Source: an uncultured Ignavibacteria bacterium (GTDB taxonomy: Bacteria; Bacteroidota; Ignavibacteria; Kapaibacteriales; Kapaibacteriaceae). Taken from it: DNA of 64,000 nucleotides. The DNA lies in NCBI GenBank assembly GCA_937870915.1, contig CALMZQ010000221.1, positions 1-64,000 on the forward strand, in the 5' to 3' direction. Positions 1-8,614 of this stretch are shown here, in pieces (the first letter of the stretch is position 1; each line of letters begins with the position of its first letter). The notes below the pieces were generated by a model. It saw only the letters and a list, made by a program, of their open reading frames with translations, did no database searches and was not told where the DNA came from. The position numbers and the translations under genes are program-made.

Positions 1-439
1 CAAGCCGTTGAATTCCCTTAAAGACCCCCCGCCCCCCAATCCCCCTCCGCCAAACCCCCCCCCCCCTTTCACCCCCCCCCCCCCCAAAACAGCCCCCCCC
101 CCCCCCCTGATTGATCTAATCCACTTAGGTACTCCAACAACTGCCTTGAGATATGGTGCGAAATTCATCGTGTTGCGCCTAGAATGAAAATGTTAGTTGC
201 GTTCGTTTCCTATGTGATTTTCTGATTGGTTCACGATGGCATGGGCGGTCATTACTGATCAAATCGGCTCGTACGTGAAAGTACTTATCTGTTGACCCTT
301 TCCCGATAACTCAAAACTTTAAAAAAAGTTTCAAACCGGCATCTTCACCCCGACGTCTAGCTTGCCGGGTGGGCTAGCCCCCGTGTATTCGTAAGAGGAC
401 TCTCGCCAATTCAGACATCATTTGATTTGTACCAAACAC
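1..439. other. Non-coding stretch with C homopolymers
   Basis: No credible gene is visible. Positions about 22-108 contain several runs of C, some more than ten bases long, with short interruptions; such runs often mark a poorly resolved contig end or an assembly error. From about 110 the sequence has ordinary composition. A short inverted repeat, AAACTTT-aaaa-AAAGTTT, lies at 314-331. The AI-2E gene ends at 440 on the minus strand, and I see no convincing terminator for it here. Confidence 0.6.
22..108. repeat. Poly-C low-complexity tract
   Basis: Several runs of C, the longest about 15-17 bases, are separated by short interruptions. The remaining 64 kb contains nothing similar. This is either a sequencing/assembly artefact at a contig edge or a genuine simple repeat; the sequence alone cannot decide. 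Confidence 0.8.
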
Positions 440-1495
440 CTAGTGCTCCTGCAATAACATGGCTATATGACGAAGCTTCGGAATTGACTCGCACAACACC
501 TTGATCATCGCCATCACGGGCACGGCTAGAATCGCACCTACTGCTCCCCAAAGCCACGTAAAGAAGAGGAAGGCGAGGATTACGACTACAGGGGCAAGAT
601 CCATACTCTTGCCCATGATACGGGGCTCTGCAACACGCTCAATGATCATATCACCGGCAAGCAAGGCGATTACGATTCCGATCAACATTCCGCCGGCACC
701 GAACTGTAAATACGCAAAGGCCATCGGTAGCACTAATGCAGCGATACCGCCGATAACGGGAACGAATGTGAAAAAGAACGTGAGTACACCAAACACAATG
801 GCGAGGTCTAGACCAAACGCAAGACCGATAATAGCAGTGATTATTCCCGAGAGGAGATTGACTAGTGACTTTGATACGAGGAACCGACGCATTTTTTCGT
901 CTGTTTCGTGAACCACGGCGAGGATTTTCTTGTGTCTTTCCCTTCCATACGCAGCAAGCACCGCATTGCTGAAGGAGTCACCGGCACCAAGGATCATCAG
1001 CACGAGAATGAAGATCATGAAGCTCGTGGAAAGCGCAGTCATCGTTGAGCCAAGAGCTCCTGTTACCATTGCAATAATCTTCTCAGCATCGAGAAGTTTT
1101 GAAGGCTCAGAGAATGTTGTACTCGACCCTCCAATTGTACCCAAGAATTCTGCCACAAGGTCTTGAAGGTCGTGGATAGAATTGGCTATTGCTGGTGCAT
1201 ATCCCGGAATCACTTCGGCCACCTGTACGCCACAGTAGCCTAGTACTGCGCCTACGCCAGCTGCAAATAGGGCGCAGATAACAGAGACGATAAGAATGGA
1301 TAGCGCATGGGGGATTCCCTTTTTCGTGAGCTTCGTTACGTATGGACGTAGTAACCGGGCAATGAGGAAGCTCACAAAGACTGGTAGGATCAGTTCGCTT
1401 AGCGACTTCGCAACCCAAACAAGCACAACAAACGCGAGAATGCCTGTGAACCACGTCAGCATACGCACGTCCATTCGTACCTTGGATTCGATCAT
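440..1495 (-). CDS. AI-2E family transporter (PerM-type membrane protein)
   Basis: Predicted polytopic inner-membrane protein of 351 aa, the usual length of the AI-2E/PerM family. Hydrophobic segments lie near residues 15-55 and 62-90, and a cluster of four or five follows from about 150 to the end, separated by a soluble central part rich in small and acidic residues. The family includes autoinducer-2 exporters, Na+/H+ antiporters and many members with unknown substrates, so the cargo cannot be named. The start at 1495 is preceded by AAAGGGG at Shine-Dalgarno distance. It lies downstream of rpmG on the same strand but is separated from it by a terminator-like hairpin. Confidence 0.85.
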   Translation of the reverse strand: MIESKVRMDVRMLTWFTGILAFVVLVWVAKSLSELILPVFVSFLIARLLRPYVTKLTKKGIPHALSILIVSVICALFAAGVGAVLGYCGVQVAEVIPGYAPAIANSIHDLQDLVAEFLGTIGGSSTTFSEPSKLLDAEKIIAMVTGALGSTMTALSTSFMIFILVLMILGAGDSFSNAVLAAYGRERHKKILAVVHETDEKMRRFLVSKSLVNLLSGIITAIIGLAFGLDLAIVFGVLTFFFTFVPVIGGIAALVLPMAFAYLQFGAGGMLIGIVIALLAGDMIIERVAEPRIMGKSMDLAPVVVILAFLFFTWLWGAVGAILAVPVMAMIKVLCESIPKLRHIAMLLQEH

Positions 1496-1550
1496 TTGAG
1501 CCCCTTTCAGTTCGTGGTCTACATTCGATCGCAGTGCAATGTAAACGAAA

Positions 1551-1580
1551 AAGCCTCGGCAGTTGCCGAGGCTTTTGAAC
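1551..1580 (-). terminator. Intrinsic terminator downstream of rpmG
   Basis: Ten-base stem AAGCCTCGGC (1551-1560) pairs with GCCGAGGCTT (1565-1574) around a four-base loop. On the minus strand it is followed by TTTTTCGTTT, so it fits a terminator for rpmG. A short T run on the plus strand might make it weakly bidirectional. Confidence 0.75.
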
Positions 1581-1606
1581 GTTGACTTTGAGAGAAAAAC
1601 CGCTGG

Positions 1607-1786
1607 TTAGCGGATTTCCTTATGTACAGTGTGACGCTTGAGGTACGGATTGTACTTCTTGATCTCCAAGCGTTCTGTTGTGTTTTGCTTGTTCTTCATC
1701 GTTGAATACCGCGATGCAGGCTTGCCTTCTTTTTTGGCTTCCGTGCATTCTAGCGTGATGATGACGCGTGCGCCCTTTTTGGCCAT
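1607..1786 (-). CDS. rpmG: 50S ribosomal protein L33
   Basis: 59-aa basic protein beginning [18 protein letters not shown] and ending [10 protein letters not shown], a clear L33 of the large ribosomal subunit. It contains only one cysteine, so it is the zinc-free (C-minus) form rather than the four-cysteine ribbon form. The ATG at 1784-1786 follows a GGAG Shine-Dalgarno (complement of 1794-1797). A strong Bacteroidota-style promoter lies at 1827-1858 and a terminator at 1551-1580, so it appears to be a single-gene transcription unit. It lies just downstream of lon on the same strand. Confidence 0.95.
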   Translation of the reverse strand: MAKKGARVIITLECTEAKKEGKPASRYSTMKNKQNTTERLEIKKYNPYLKRHTVHKEIR

Positions 1787-1826
1787 GACATTACTCCGTG
1801 TTTCTCGATTGCATTTTTGGGGACGA

Positions 1827-1858
1827 CAAATCTACGGCAATGTGACGTAAACTCCAAA
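1827..1858 (-). promoter_or_regulatory. Bacteroidota-type promoter of rpmG
   Basis: Reading the minus strand, TTTG (complement of 1855-1858) is followed after 20 bases by TAGATTTG (complement of 1827-1834). This matches the -33 TTTG / -7 TAnnTTTG consensus described for the primary sigma factor of Bacteroidetes. It lies about 40 bases before the L33 start codon. Confidence 0.75.
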
Positions 1859-1863
1859 CAAGG

Positions 1864-4341
1864 TTACCGCTTACGTGTCGTTTTAGCCGGAACCTTTTTG
1901 GAAACAGGACTACGAAATGCAACAGGAATAGCCTCGGTAATGGTGCCTACATAGACAATCGTTAGACCCTCTGTGACCATTGGCGAGAGCTCCTGTACAT
2001 CTTTCTTGTTGTCTTTAGGTACCATTACGGTAGTCATTCCGGCCCTTTTTGCAGCAAGCAGCTTCTCGTTCAAACCACCAATCGGGAGCACGTTGCCGCG
2101 CAAGGTTACCTCACCCGTCATGGCAACATCTCCACGAAGGGGCTTGCCACTCGCTGCAGACAATAGCGCCAACGTCATCGTGATACCGGCCGATGGGCCA
2201 TCCTTAGGAATGGCACCTTCCGGAACGTGGATGTGGATCTCCTTGCCCTTGGCGAAATCGGGGTCGAGTTCGAAACGAGCGGCATTGCTGCGCAGAAATG
2301 ACAGGGCGGCCATGGCGGACTCCTTCATCACGTCGCCGAGTTTCCCCGTTAACGTCAGACGTTCTACGCCGGGCATGAAAGTAACTTCAACCGGTAGCGT
2401 ATCACCACCCATTGACGTCCAAGCAAGCCCCGTAGCAACTCCAATCTTATCGCTGATCTCTTCTTCTTTTTCCTTGTATTTGGCTACGCGGAGAAGGCGT
2501 TCAATAGCCTTTTCATCTACCTTCCACGACCGTTGTTTAACGATCTTGGCATATGCCTTACTTGAACGGACGTCGTCAACCTTGGTCTTGCCGGACCTCT
2601 TGCTCACGTCACCAACGATGTCCATGGCAAGTTTGCGCATCACACTTGCGATCTCGCGTTCAAGACTCCGTACTCCTGCTTCGCGCGTGTATTCTCGCAC
2701 GATCTTCAACAAAGCGGCATCGGTGAAGGTGATGTTGAAATCCTGGAGTCCGTGACGTTCGATCTGCTTTGGAATGATGTACTGCTTAGCAATCTGAACC
2801 TTATCTGGCTCCAGATAACTCGATAGCTCGATCACTTCAAGTCGATCAAGTAGGGGGCCTGGAATATCGTACTTCACATTCGCCGTTGCGATGAAGAGAA
2901 CGTTCGATAGATCGTAGTCCACTTCGAGATAATGATCACTAAATGTGCTGTTCTGTTCCGGATCCAATACTTCAAGAAGGGCTGCACTTGGATCACCACG
3001 GAAATCCATGGACATCTTATCGATCTCATCGAGCAAGATCACAGGATTTGTAGACCCGGCACGCTTCATCGACTGAATAATCTTGCCCGGCATCGCGCCG
3101 ATATATGTTCTTCTGTGTCCGCGGATCTCGGCTTCATCTCGTACTCCACCAAGCGACATGCGAACAAAGTTTCTGCCAAGGGCCCGTGCAATAGACTTTG
3201 CAAGGGAAGTTTTCCCAACTCCCGGAGGTCCAACAAAACACAGAATCTGGCCACGCATTGCACCAACGAGGTTCAATACGGAGATGTATTCTAGAATGCG
3301 TTCCTTGGGCTTTTCAAGATCGTAGTGGTCCGTGTTGAGTATGCCTTGAACATGATTGATGTCGAGGTCATCAGCTGTGCGTGCAGACCACGGTACATTG
3401 GCAATCCATTCTAGCCATGTGCGATTCACGCTGAATTCAGGAGACATCGACGGCGTGCGTTTTAGCCTGTCGAATTCTTCGAATACCTTGGACTTTGTTG
3501 GCTCCGGCAGCTCAGCTTTTTCTAGGAGCTCACGAAGCGGACCGAGCTCTGTTCCACCATCATCTTCATCTCCGAGCTCTGTTTGTAGTGCTCGAATCTG
3601 TTCCTGAATGAAATATTTACGCTGGGATTTTTGGATCTGATCCTGAACCTTAGAGTCAATCTCTACTTCAAGGCGAAGCAGTTCGAGCTCGTTGGACAAC
3701 ATCTGAACAAGCTCATAATATTGGCTCTTCACATCCGGTGCGTCAAGAATCCGTTGTTTCACCTCAACCTTTTGAGAAACATTGGCCGCAGCGTAATACA
3801 GCTTACGCATAGGATCTTCAATGTTCTGGAATGCGCCAAGCACCTCAGGAGGGAGATTCCGATTGTCCTTTACGTACTCTTCAAAGAGTTCCGTGGCATG
3901 ACGTATGAGCGCCTTGAGATTCCTATCTCGTTCATTCACCACCGGCGCAATCGTCTCCACCTCTGCTTCCAGGTATGGTTCGGTGCGGGACGGACCAACG
4001 ATTTTGGCCGTAACAGCACCTTCAACAAGTACCTTTAGAAGGTTGTTCGGAAGCCTCATCACCTGAAGGATCTTGGCGACTGTGCCTACCTTATGGATGT
4101 CGTCAAAACCTGCGTCTTCGGTGGACGCATGTCGCTGAGAAGTAACCAGTATGAACTTGTCCCGCTCCAGCGCTTCGGCAACCGCCTTGAGCGAAGAAGC
4201 CCGTCCTATAAGGACAGGAAAGATCATATACGGGTAGATAACGATATCCCGTAGGGGGAGAACCGGCATCTGCGTGGGGATGGCTGGGGCTCGTTTTTCG
4301 GCCTGTTCAATAGAGTCGAGGACGTCGGATTGGTCGATCAT
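1864..4341 (-). CDS. lon: ATP-dependent protease Lon
   Basis: 825-aa cytoplasmic AAA+ protease that degrades misfolded and regulatory proteins. The order is an N-terminal LON substrate-binding domain (about residues 20-220), a coiled region, the AAA module with Walker A GPPGVGKT at 371-378 and a Walker B ending LLDEIDK, and the C-terminal protease domain. The catalytic serine is S717 in KDGPSAG and the catalytic lysine is K760 in GGLNEK; the 43-residue spacing equals that of E. coli Lon (679/722). The protein ends in a basic tail, KKVPAKTTRKR. It diverges from infC, with about 140 bp between the two starts. Confidence 0.97.
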   Translation of the reverse strand: MIDQSDVLDSIEQAEKRAPAIPTQMPVLPLRDIVIYPYMIFPVLIGRASSLKAVAEALERDKFILVTSQRHASTEDAGFDDIHKVGTVAKILQVMRLPNNLLKVLVEGAVTAKIVGPSRTEPYLEAEVETIAPVVNERDRNLKALIRHATELFEEYVKDNRNLPPEVLGAFQNIEDPMRKLYYAAANVSQKVEVKQRILDAPDVKSQYYELVQMLSNELELLRLEVEIDSKVQDQIQKSQRKYFIQEQIRALQTELGDEDDGGTELGPLRELLEKAELPEPTKSKVFEEFDRLKRTPSMSPEFSVNRTWLEWIANVPWSARTADDLDINHVQGILNTDHYDLEKPKERILEYISVLNLVGAMRGQILCFVGPPGVGKTSLAKSIARALGRNFVRMSLGGVRDEAEIRGHRRTYIGAMPGKIIQSMKRAGSTNPVILLDEIDKMSMDFRGDPSAALLEVLDPEQNSTFSDHYLEVDYDLSNVLFIATANVKYDIPGPLLDRLEVIELSSYLEPDKVQIAKQYIIPKQIERHGLQDFNITFTDAALLKIVREYTREAGVRSLEREIASVMRKLAMDIVGDVSKRSGKTKVDDVRSSKAYAKIVKQRSWKVDEKAIERLLRVAKYKEKEEEISDKIGVATGLAWTSMGGDTLPVEVTFMPGVERLTLTGKLGDVMKESAMAALSFLRSNAARFELDPDFAKGKEIHIHVPEGAIPKDGPSAGITMTLALLSAASGKPLRGDVAMTGEVTLRGNVLPIGGLNEKLLAAKRAGMTTVMVPKDNKKDVQELSPMVTEGLTIVYVGTITEAIPVAFRSPVSKKVPAKTTRKR

Positions 4342-4405
4342 GGGGTCTGAAGACGTGGACAGAACGGAAAAATTACGAAGGATATTCGTTAAAGCCAGCC
4401 GGACG

Positions 4406-4438
4406 TTTGGACGTAACCCCTTTTAACCCCTATCTTTG
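4406..4438 (+). promoter_or_regulatory. Bacteroidota-type promoter of infC-rpmI-rplT
   Basis: TTTG at 4406-4409 is followed after 21 bases by TATCTTTG at 4431-4438, an exact match to the TTTG-N19/21-TAnnTTTG consensus. It predicts a transcription start near 4445 and a leader of roughly 35-40 bases before the infC TTG start. Confidence 0.75.
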
Positions 4439-4481
4439 CGTTCTTTCCAAGAAGCTCAATTCACTGTAACCGAAGGTCCGT

Positions 4482-5147
4482 TTGAGGCGTCCGTATATCC
4501 CGCCGCAAGGTCCGCGTCAGGAACCCCAAAGAAAACACAAGATCAATGACGAGATCACAGCTGCTGATCTTCGAGTTGTTGATGCACAAGGTGCGCCGCT
4601 AGGCGTAATGCCGCGTCGCGAAGCATTGCGGATCGCACTTGAGCGTGAAGCAGATCTTGTTGAGATCGCACCACAGGCAAATCCACCTGTTTGTAAGATC
4701 ATTGATTATGGGAAGTTCATCTATGAACAGACCAAGCGTGATAAGCAACAGAAGAAGCAGCAAACGCAGACAACGTTGAAGGAAGTTCGGTTCAAGGCAG
4801 GAACAGACACGCATGACTTTGACTTCAAGACGAGACATGCGCGTGAGTTTCTGGAAGAAGGCCACAAGGTAAAGGCAACGGTGATGTTCAAGGGCCGCGA
4901 GATTCTTCACAAGGAACTCGGTGAAGTGCTTTTGCAACGATTCATCGATGCATTGGTGGAGGTCTCAAAGGTAGACCAGCCAATGCGCATGGAAGGTCGG
5001 TTCCTTGGTGTGATGCTTGCACCGGATATCAAGAAACCGGTCAAGAAGAAGGAGCCAAAACCAAAAACTGACGAGGCAGCTCCAAAGGCTGCGGCGCCAA
5101 CGGAAGAAGCTCAACCCGAAGCAGAACAACAATCAGTTCAGGAGTAA
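4482..5147 (+). CDS. infC: Translation initiation factor IF-3
   Basis: 221-aa IF-3, which binds the 30S subunit and controls start-codon selection and subunit splitting. The N-domain carries [14 protein letters not shown] and the linker/C-domain carries [19 protein letters not shown]-terminal Lys/Glu/Ala/Pro-rich tail (about residues 185-221) is longer than in E. coli. The start is TTG at 4482-4484: it is the only usable start, because an in-frame TAA lies at 4467-4469, and GAAGG lies 5 bases upstream. Rare infC start codons are typical of IF-3 autoregulation, although AUU is the classical case. First gene of infC-rpmI-rplT. Confidence 0.96.
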   Translation: MRRPYIPPQGPRQEPQRKHKINDEITAADLRVVDAQGAPLGVMPRREALRIALEREADLVEIAPQANPPVCKIIDYGKFIYEQTKRDKQQKKQQTQTTLKEVRFKAGTDTHDFDFKTRHAREFLEEGHKVKATVMFKGREILHKELGEVLLQRFIDALVEVSKVDQPMRMEGRFLGVMLAPDIKKPVKKKEPKPKTDEAAPKAAAPTEEAQPEAEQQSVQE

Positions 5148-5151
5148 TGTA

Positions 5152-5349
5152 ATGCCGAAGATGAAAACGAATTCCGGAGCCAAGAAGCGATTCAAGGTCA
5201 CCGGGTCAGGTGCGATCAAGCGTCAAAAAGCTAATCGCAGCCACATCCTCACAAGCAAGAATCGCAAGCGCAAGCGTAACCTCCGTCAGGATACACTTGT
5301 ACACCCGGCAGATATGCCGAACGTGTTGCATTGCCTCGCAATGCGTTAA
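5152..5349 (+). CDS. rpmI: 50S ribosomal protein L35
   Basis: 65-aa very basic protein starting [20 protein letters not shown] with a central [15 protein letters not shown], diagnostic of L35. The ATG at 5152 lies four bases after the infC stop, so the two are probably translationally coupled. The stop codon at 5347-5349 lies partly inside the stem of a terminator-like hairpin, which may set the level of the downstream L20 message. Confidence 0.96.
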   Translation: MPKMKTNSGAKKRFKVTGSGAIKRQKANRSHILTSKNRKRKRNLRQDTLVHPADMPNVLHCLAMR

Positions 5350-5369
5350 GCGAACTCTCGCTTTTTTTT
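5348..5369 (+). terminator. Terminator/attenuator between rpmI and rplT
   Basis: Stem AAGCGA (5348-5353) pairs with TCGCTT (5358-5363) around ACTC and is followed directly by more T (T run to 5369). It overlaps the last bases of rpmI. Because rplT follows in the same direction with its own Shine-Dalgarno, partial termination (attenuation) is more likely than a true operon end. Confidence 0.55.
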
Positions 5370-5374
5370 CTCAC

Positions 5375-5407
5375 GTCGTTCAGGGACACAGCCGTTCTCC
5401 TGACGAC
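5375..5407 (+). promoter_or_regulatory. Leader hairpin upstream of rplT
   Basis: GTCGTTCAGG (5375-5384) can pair with CCTGACGAC (5399-5407) with one bulged base. It lies just before the AAAGGAG Shine-Dalgarno of rplT. L20 represses its own operon through leader RNA in several bacteria, so this is a candidate for such control; the resemblance is positional only. Confidence 0.35.
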
Positions 5408-5424
5408 AAACAAAGGAGTTTGAC

Positions 5425-5766
5425 ATGCCAAGAAGTGTCAATAAAGTAGCGGCGCACCAGCGGAAGAAGAAATACTTCAAGCTCGCAAAGGGCTACTGGG
5501 GCGCAAGGTCAAAAGTATGGACAGTAGCGAAGCACCACGTTGAAAAGGGTCTTCAATATGCCTACAGAGACCGCCGTAATAAAAAGCGTACGTTCCGCTC
5601 ACTGTGGATCATTCGTATCAATGCTGCAGCCCGCCTCAATGGCACAACGTATTCGCGTTTGATGCACGGTTTGAAGCTGAAGAACATCCAGATCAATCGC
5701 AAGGTCCTTGCAGACATCGCGATGAATCACCCAGCGGTGTTTTCAACAATCGTAAAATCGGTGTAA
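5425..5766 (+). CDS. rplT: 50S ribosomal protein L20
   Basis: 113-aa basic protein with the L20 signatures [18 protein letters not shown] and [19 protein letters not shown]. It is an early assembly protein of the 50S subunit and often an autoregulator of its operon. The ATG follows a strong AAAGGAG. A strong terminator at 5810-5850 closes the operon. Confidence 0.97.
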   Translation: MPRSVNKVAAHQRKKKYFKLAKGYWGARSKVWTVAKHHVEKGLQYAYRDRRNKKRTFRSLWIIRINAAARLNGTTYSRLMHGLKLKNIQINRKVLADIAMNHPAVFSTIVKSV

Positions 5767-5809
5767 GGCAACGGTAGCAGAAGATCGTCAGATCTTCGAG
5801 AACTTTTCG

Positions 5810-5850
5810 AACGGCGGTGATGACTTCGGTCGTCACCGCCGTTTCTTCTT
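5810..5850 (+). terminator. Intrinsic terminator of the infC-rpmI-rplT operon
   Basis: A 15-bp stem with one G-T pair (5810-5824 with 5829-5843) is capped by a C-TTCG-G tetraloop and followed by a T-rich tail (GTTTCTTCTT). pheS starts only 16 bases later, so pheS must either be transcribed by read-through or have a promoter overlapping this region. Confidence 0.8.
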
Positions 5851-5865
5851 CCTAGATTTGCATCT

Positions 5866-6888
5866 ATGACGCTCATCGACCAAATATCTGCTCTCCGCTC
5901 GGAGATCGAACACGAGATCCCCACGATCGATTCAGCGGATGCTGCTGAACGCTTCCGGCTAAAGCACCTTGTGAAGAAGGGGACCATTCAATCCTGCGTT
6001 GAAGGTCTTCGAATGGTTCCGCGCGAGGAGAAGCCCCTTGTTGGAAAAGCACTCAATGAATTGCGTGCACTTGCCGAAGGAGCATTTGCCCATGCTCAAG
6101 AACAGTTCGGAAAACGTTCTTCAACTCCGCATCTCGATCTTACACTTCCTCCTCGTGGGCAACGCCGTGGAGCAGTACATCCTATCACGCAAACTGTTGA
6201 CAAACTCGTCAGCATCTTCTCGTCCATGGGGTTCGAAGTTGCTGAGGGGCCGGATGTTGAAGACGACACGCATAACTTCGGTAAGCTGAATTTTGCTGCC
6301 GACCATCCTGCTCGCGATATGCAGGATACCTTCTTCATCGACGATGAGGCTCGGGCAGATCTTCTCCTGCGTACACACACATCGAGTGTACAGGTACGTG
6401 TTATGGAGAACATGAAACCACCAATTCGCTGCATCATGCCGGGTAGGGTCTATCGTAATGAGGCGGTGAGTGCACGATCGCTGGCAGAGTTCCACCAGAT
6501 TGAAGGACTGTATATCGATAAGGGTGTGAGCATGGCCGATCTTAAGGGTACGATCATGGCCTTTGCCCGTCGGTTCTACGATGAAAACGCTGAGTTCCGT
6601 TTCCGCACCTCCTACTTCCCATTCACTGAACCGAGTTGCGAGATCGACATGTCATGTTTCCTCTGTAAGGGAGACGGGTGTCGCATTTGTAAACATTCCG
6701 GATGGTTGGAGATCTGCGGTGCCGGTATGGTCCATCCCAATGTTCTCTCGGCATGCGGAATCGATCCAAATGAATATTCAGGCTTTGCCTTTGGCTTTGG
6801 TGTTGAGAGAGTTGTGTTGATGCTAACGGGGATCGATGATATTCGACTCCTGTATGATAATGACATTCGTGTCCTATCGCAGTTCTGA
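5866..6888 (+). CDS. pheS: Phenylalanyl-tRNA synthetase alpha subunit
   Basis: 340-aa class II aminoacyl-tRNA synthetase subunit that charges tRNA-Phe together with PheT. The N-terminal coiled coil covers about residues 1-90 and the catalytic core follows with motif 2 (PGRVYRNEAVSARSLAEFHQ) and motif 3 (GFAFGFGVERVVLMLTGI). Before motif 3 lies a cysteine-rich loop, CFLCKGDGCRICKHSGW, a zinc-finger-like insert common in bacterial PheS. No pheT is present nearby, so the beta subunit is encoded elsewhere. Confidence 0.96.
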   Translation: MTLIDQISALRSEIEHEIPTIDSADAAERFRLKHLVKKGTIQSCVEGLRMVPREEKPLVGKALNELRALAEGAFAHAQEQFGKRSSTPHLDLTLPPRGQRRGAVHPITQTVDKLVSIFSSMGFEVAEGPDVEDDTHNFGKLNFAADHPARDMQDTFFIDDEARADLLLRTHTSSVQVRVMENMKPPIRCIMPGRVYRNEAVSARSLAEFHQIEGLYIDKGVSMADLKGTIMAFARRFYDENAEFRFRTSYFPFTEPSCEIDMSCFLCKGDGCRICKHSGWLEICGAGMVHPNVLSACGIDPNEYSGFAFGFGVERVVLMLTGIDDIRLLYDNDIRVLSQF

Positions 6889-6890
6889 TC

Positions 6891-7589
6891 ATGCCCCTTC
6901 TAACGGCAACAGATATCCACAAGTCGTATCGCAGAACGGGTCAGGCAGACACCGAAGTGCTGCGAGGCGCATCCCTCATAGTAGAAGCCGGCGAGGTGGT
7001 GGCATTGGTTGGTCCAAGTGGGGCAGGCAAGAGTACGATGTTGCATATCATGGCGTCGTTGGATTCTGCTGATAGTGGAACGGTCCTTCTCAAGATCGAA
7101 GGTCAAGACACCAACCTTGCCAAACTCTCACCGTCGGCTCTTGCTATCATCCGTGCGAATAGCATCGGCATGGTCTTTCAGTTTCATCATTTGCTGCCGG
7201 AATTCACTGCTCTTGAGAATGTTGCCATGCCTGCGTTGGTTGCCGGACTGTCAAGTAAGGCTGCCAATGCAAAAGCCAATACCTTGCTTGAGCAAGTAGG
7301 GATGTTGCATCGTGCCGGACATATGCCAATGGAAATGTCTGGGGGTGAACAGCAACGTGTGGCGATTGCCCGTGCGTTAATCAACGAGCCGTCCATCGTA
7401 TTCGCAGATGAGCCAACAGGCAATCTGGATACTGATAATGCTTCGTCCGTTGCAGAACTGTTGCTGGGACTACGAGAAACACGCAACGTAGCCTGTGTTA
7501 TCGCAACTCATAGTCTCGAGCTGGCGCATAGAGCACATCGCGTTGTGCAGATGGTTGATGGCAGATGTATTGGGCCGGGAAATGCATAG
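6891..7589 (+). CDS. LolD-type ABC transporter ATPase
   Basis: 232-aa ATP-binding subunit with Walker [11 protein letters not shown]-loop [16 protein letters not shown], signature [15 protein letters not shown], Walker [13 protein letters not shown] and H-loop ATHS. The sequence fits the LolD/MacB/FtsE cluster, ATPases that power extraction of lipoproteins or other substrates from the inner membrane. The usual membrane partner (LolC/E-like FtsX-domain protein) is not adjacent, so the assignment to lipoprotein sorting is an inference. It starts two bases after the pheS stop and overlaps the next gene by 8 bp. Confidence 0.88.
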   Translation: MPLLTATDIHKSYRRTGQADTEVLRGASLIVEAGEVVALVGPSGAGKSTMLHIMASLDSADSGTVLLKIEGQDTNLAKLSPSALAIIRANSIGMVFQFHHLLPEFTALENVAMPALVAGLSSKAANAKANTLLEQVGMLHRAGHMPMEMSGGEQQRVAIARALINEPSIVFADEPTGNLDTDNASSVAELLLGLRETRNVACVIATHSLELAHRAHRVVQMVDGRCIGPGNA

Positions 7590-7941
7590 GCGACTCGGAA
7601 TGATGCTCATTGGCTACGGAGTGTTCCTTGTAGCAACCGGCGTTTTGGGATTCGTCCTTACGCGGGAAACAAGTGTATCGTCGCTATTCAACGGTGGGAT
7701 ATTTGGAACTCTCCTCATAGTGCTTGGAGTAATGCATCAACAGGGGAGAATGTGGACACATCCTGCTAGCCTGTCTGCTTCCGCGATCTTCACACTTACG
7801 TTTCTGTGGAGAGCTGCACTTCAATGGTATGAAATAGCGAACGGCGATGTCACACGAGTGAACATCGCCGTTCTGTTGTCTGTTATGTCTCTGGTGAGCC
7901 TCGCCGTTGTGCTCGTGCTCTTCAAGCACTACAGACACTAG
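7582..7941 (+). CDS. Small four-helix membrane protein, TMEM14-like (tentative)
   Basis: 119-aa hydrophobic protein with four predicted membrane segments (about residues 5-24, 32-46, 55-72 and 91-111) and few charged residues. Glycine-rich YGVFLVATGVLGFVL and the spacing of helices recall the TMEM14/UPF0136 family, but I cannot confirm this. The ATG at 7582 overlaps the end of the ABC ATPase by 8 bp (ATGCATAG), which argues for coupled translation; a longer reading frame exists upstream but would lie inside the ATPase gene. Confidence 0.6.
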   Translation: MHRRLGMMLIGYGVFLVATGVLGFVLTRETSVSSLFNGGIFGTLLIVLGVMHQQGRMWTHPASLSASAIFTLTFLWRAALQWYEIANGDVTRVNIAVLLSVMSLVSLAVVLVLFKHYRH

Positions 7942-7948
7942 GAGCCCC

Positions 7949-8572
7949 TTATAGCTTGAAGACCAATCCGCCACCAAGGCTGAATTGGAAGAGCTGGATC
8001 ATCGTTGATACACCGTAGCCACTACCACCCGTTCCAAGGTAGAAGCCGGCACCGCCAAACACCATGGGCATGTTAAGATTCGCATTGAGTCGAACACCGA
8101 TCTTCTCATTCAACCAGATCTTTGCGCCACCAGTAACGGAACCAAGAAAACGTGTCTCAGAATCGTAGGCACTATTGACCGGAGCAAAGATCTCCATGCC
8201 AAAAAGCAAACCCCCAAACATCGTTACCTTGTCGTTTACATCCTTGTGATAGAGTCCGCCGATCTGAATGAAGTGATTGTTGATTTCACTGCCATTGTCT
8301 CCCGGCATACCCATATAACCCTCGATGCGAACAGACGTAGGCTGAAATGCATATTGCAGCTCGAGCATCACGTTGTTTCGGAGATCAACGTCAATAGCAC
8401 CACCGTATACGATGGAAGGCTCGAAATAGAGATTGCCGTTATAGTTGTTGTAATAGTAGTCATTCGACGCACCGAACATGTAGTTCGCAAAGGCATTGAG
8501 TTCTACCTTTTGGGCGCTCACGGTAGAAGCAGCAAGAACAAGGGCAAGGCACGTTGTTACAAGGTGTTTCAT
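7949..8572 (-). CDS. Outer-membrane beta-barrel protein
   Basis: About 207 aa with a Sec signal peptide (MKHLVTTCLALVLAASTVSA, cleavage before QKVEL) and then alternating hydrophobic/polar segments rich in Gly, Tyr and Asn, ending in Phe-Lys-Leu, as in small beta-barrel proteins. I chose the ATG at 8572 because a GAAAG sequence precedes it; an earlier ATG at 8587 lacks one. It lies at the end of a minus-strand run starting with the GH2 gene and converges with the membrane protein at 7582. No specific function can be assigned. Confidence 0.7.
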   Translation of the reverse strand: MKHLVTTCLALVLAASTVSAQKVELNAFANYMFGASNDYYYNNYNGNLYFEPSIVYGGAIDVDLRNNVMLELQYAFQPTSVRIEGYMGMPGDNGSEINNHFIQIGGLYHKDVNDKVTMFGGLLFGMEIFAPVNSAYDSETRFLGSVTGGAKIWLNEKIGVRLNANLNMPMVFGGAGFYLGTGGSGYGVSTMIQLFQFSLGGGLVFKL

Positions 8573-8614
8573 AGAGATCTTTCGCATGTGGGAAGTGGGT
8601 GATATGTTGAGAAT

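Noticed and set aside
1973-2755. 260-aa plus-strand frame inside lon
   Set aside because: Antisense shadow of the highly conserved Lon protease domain.
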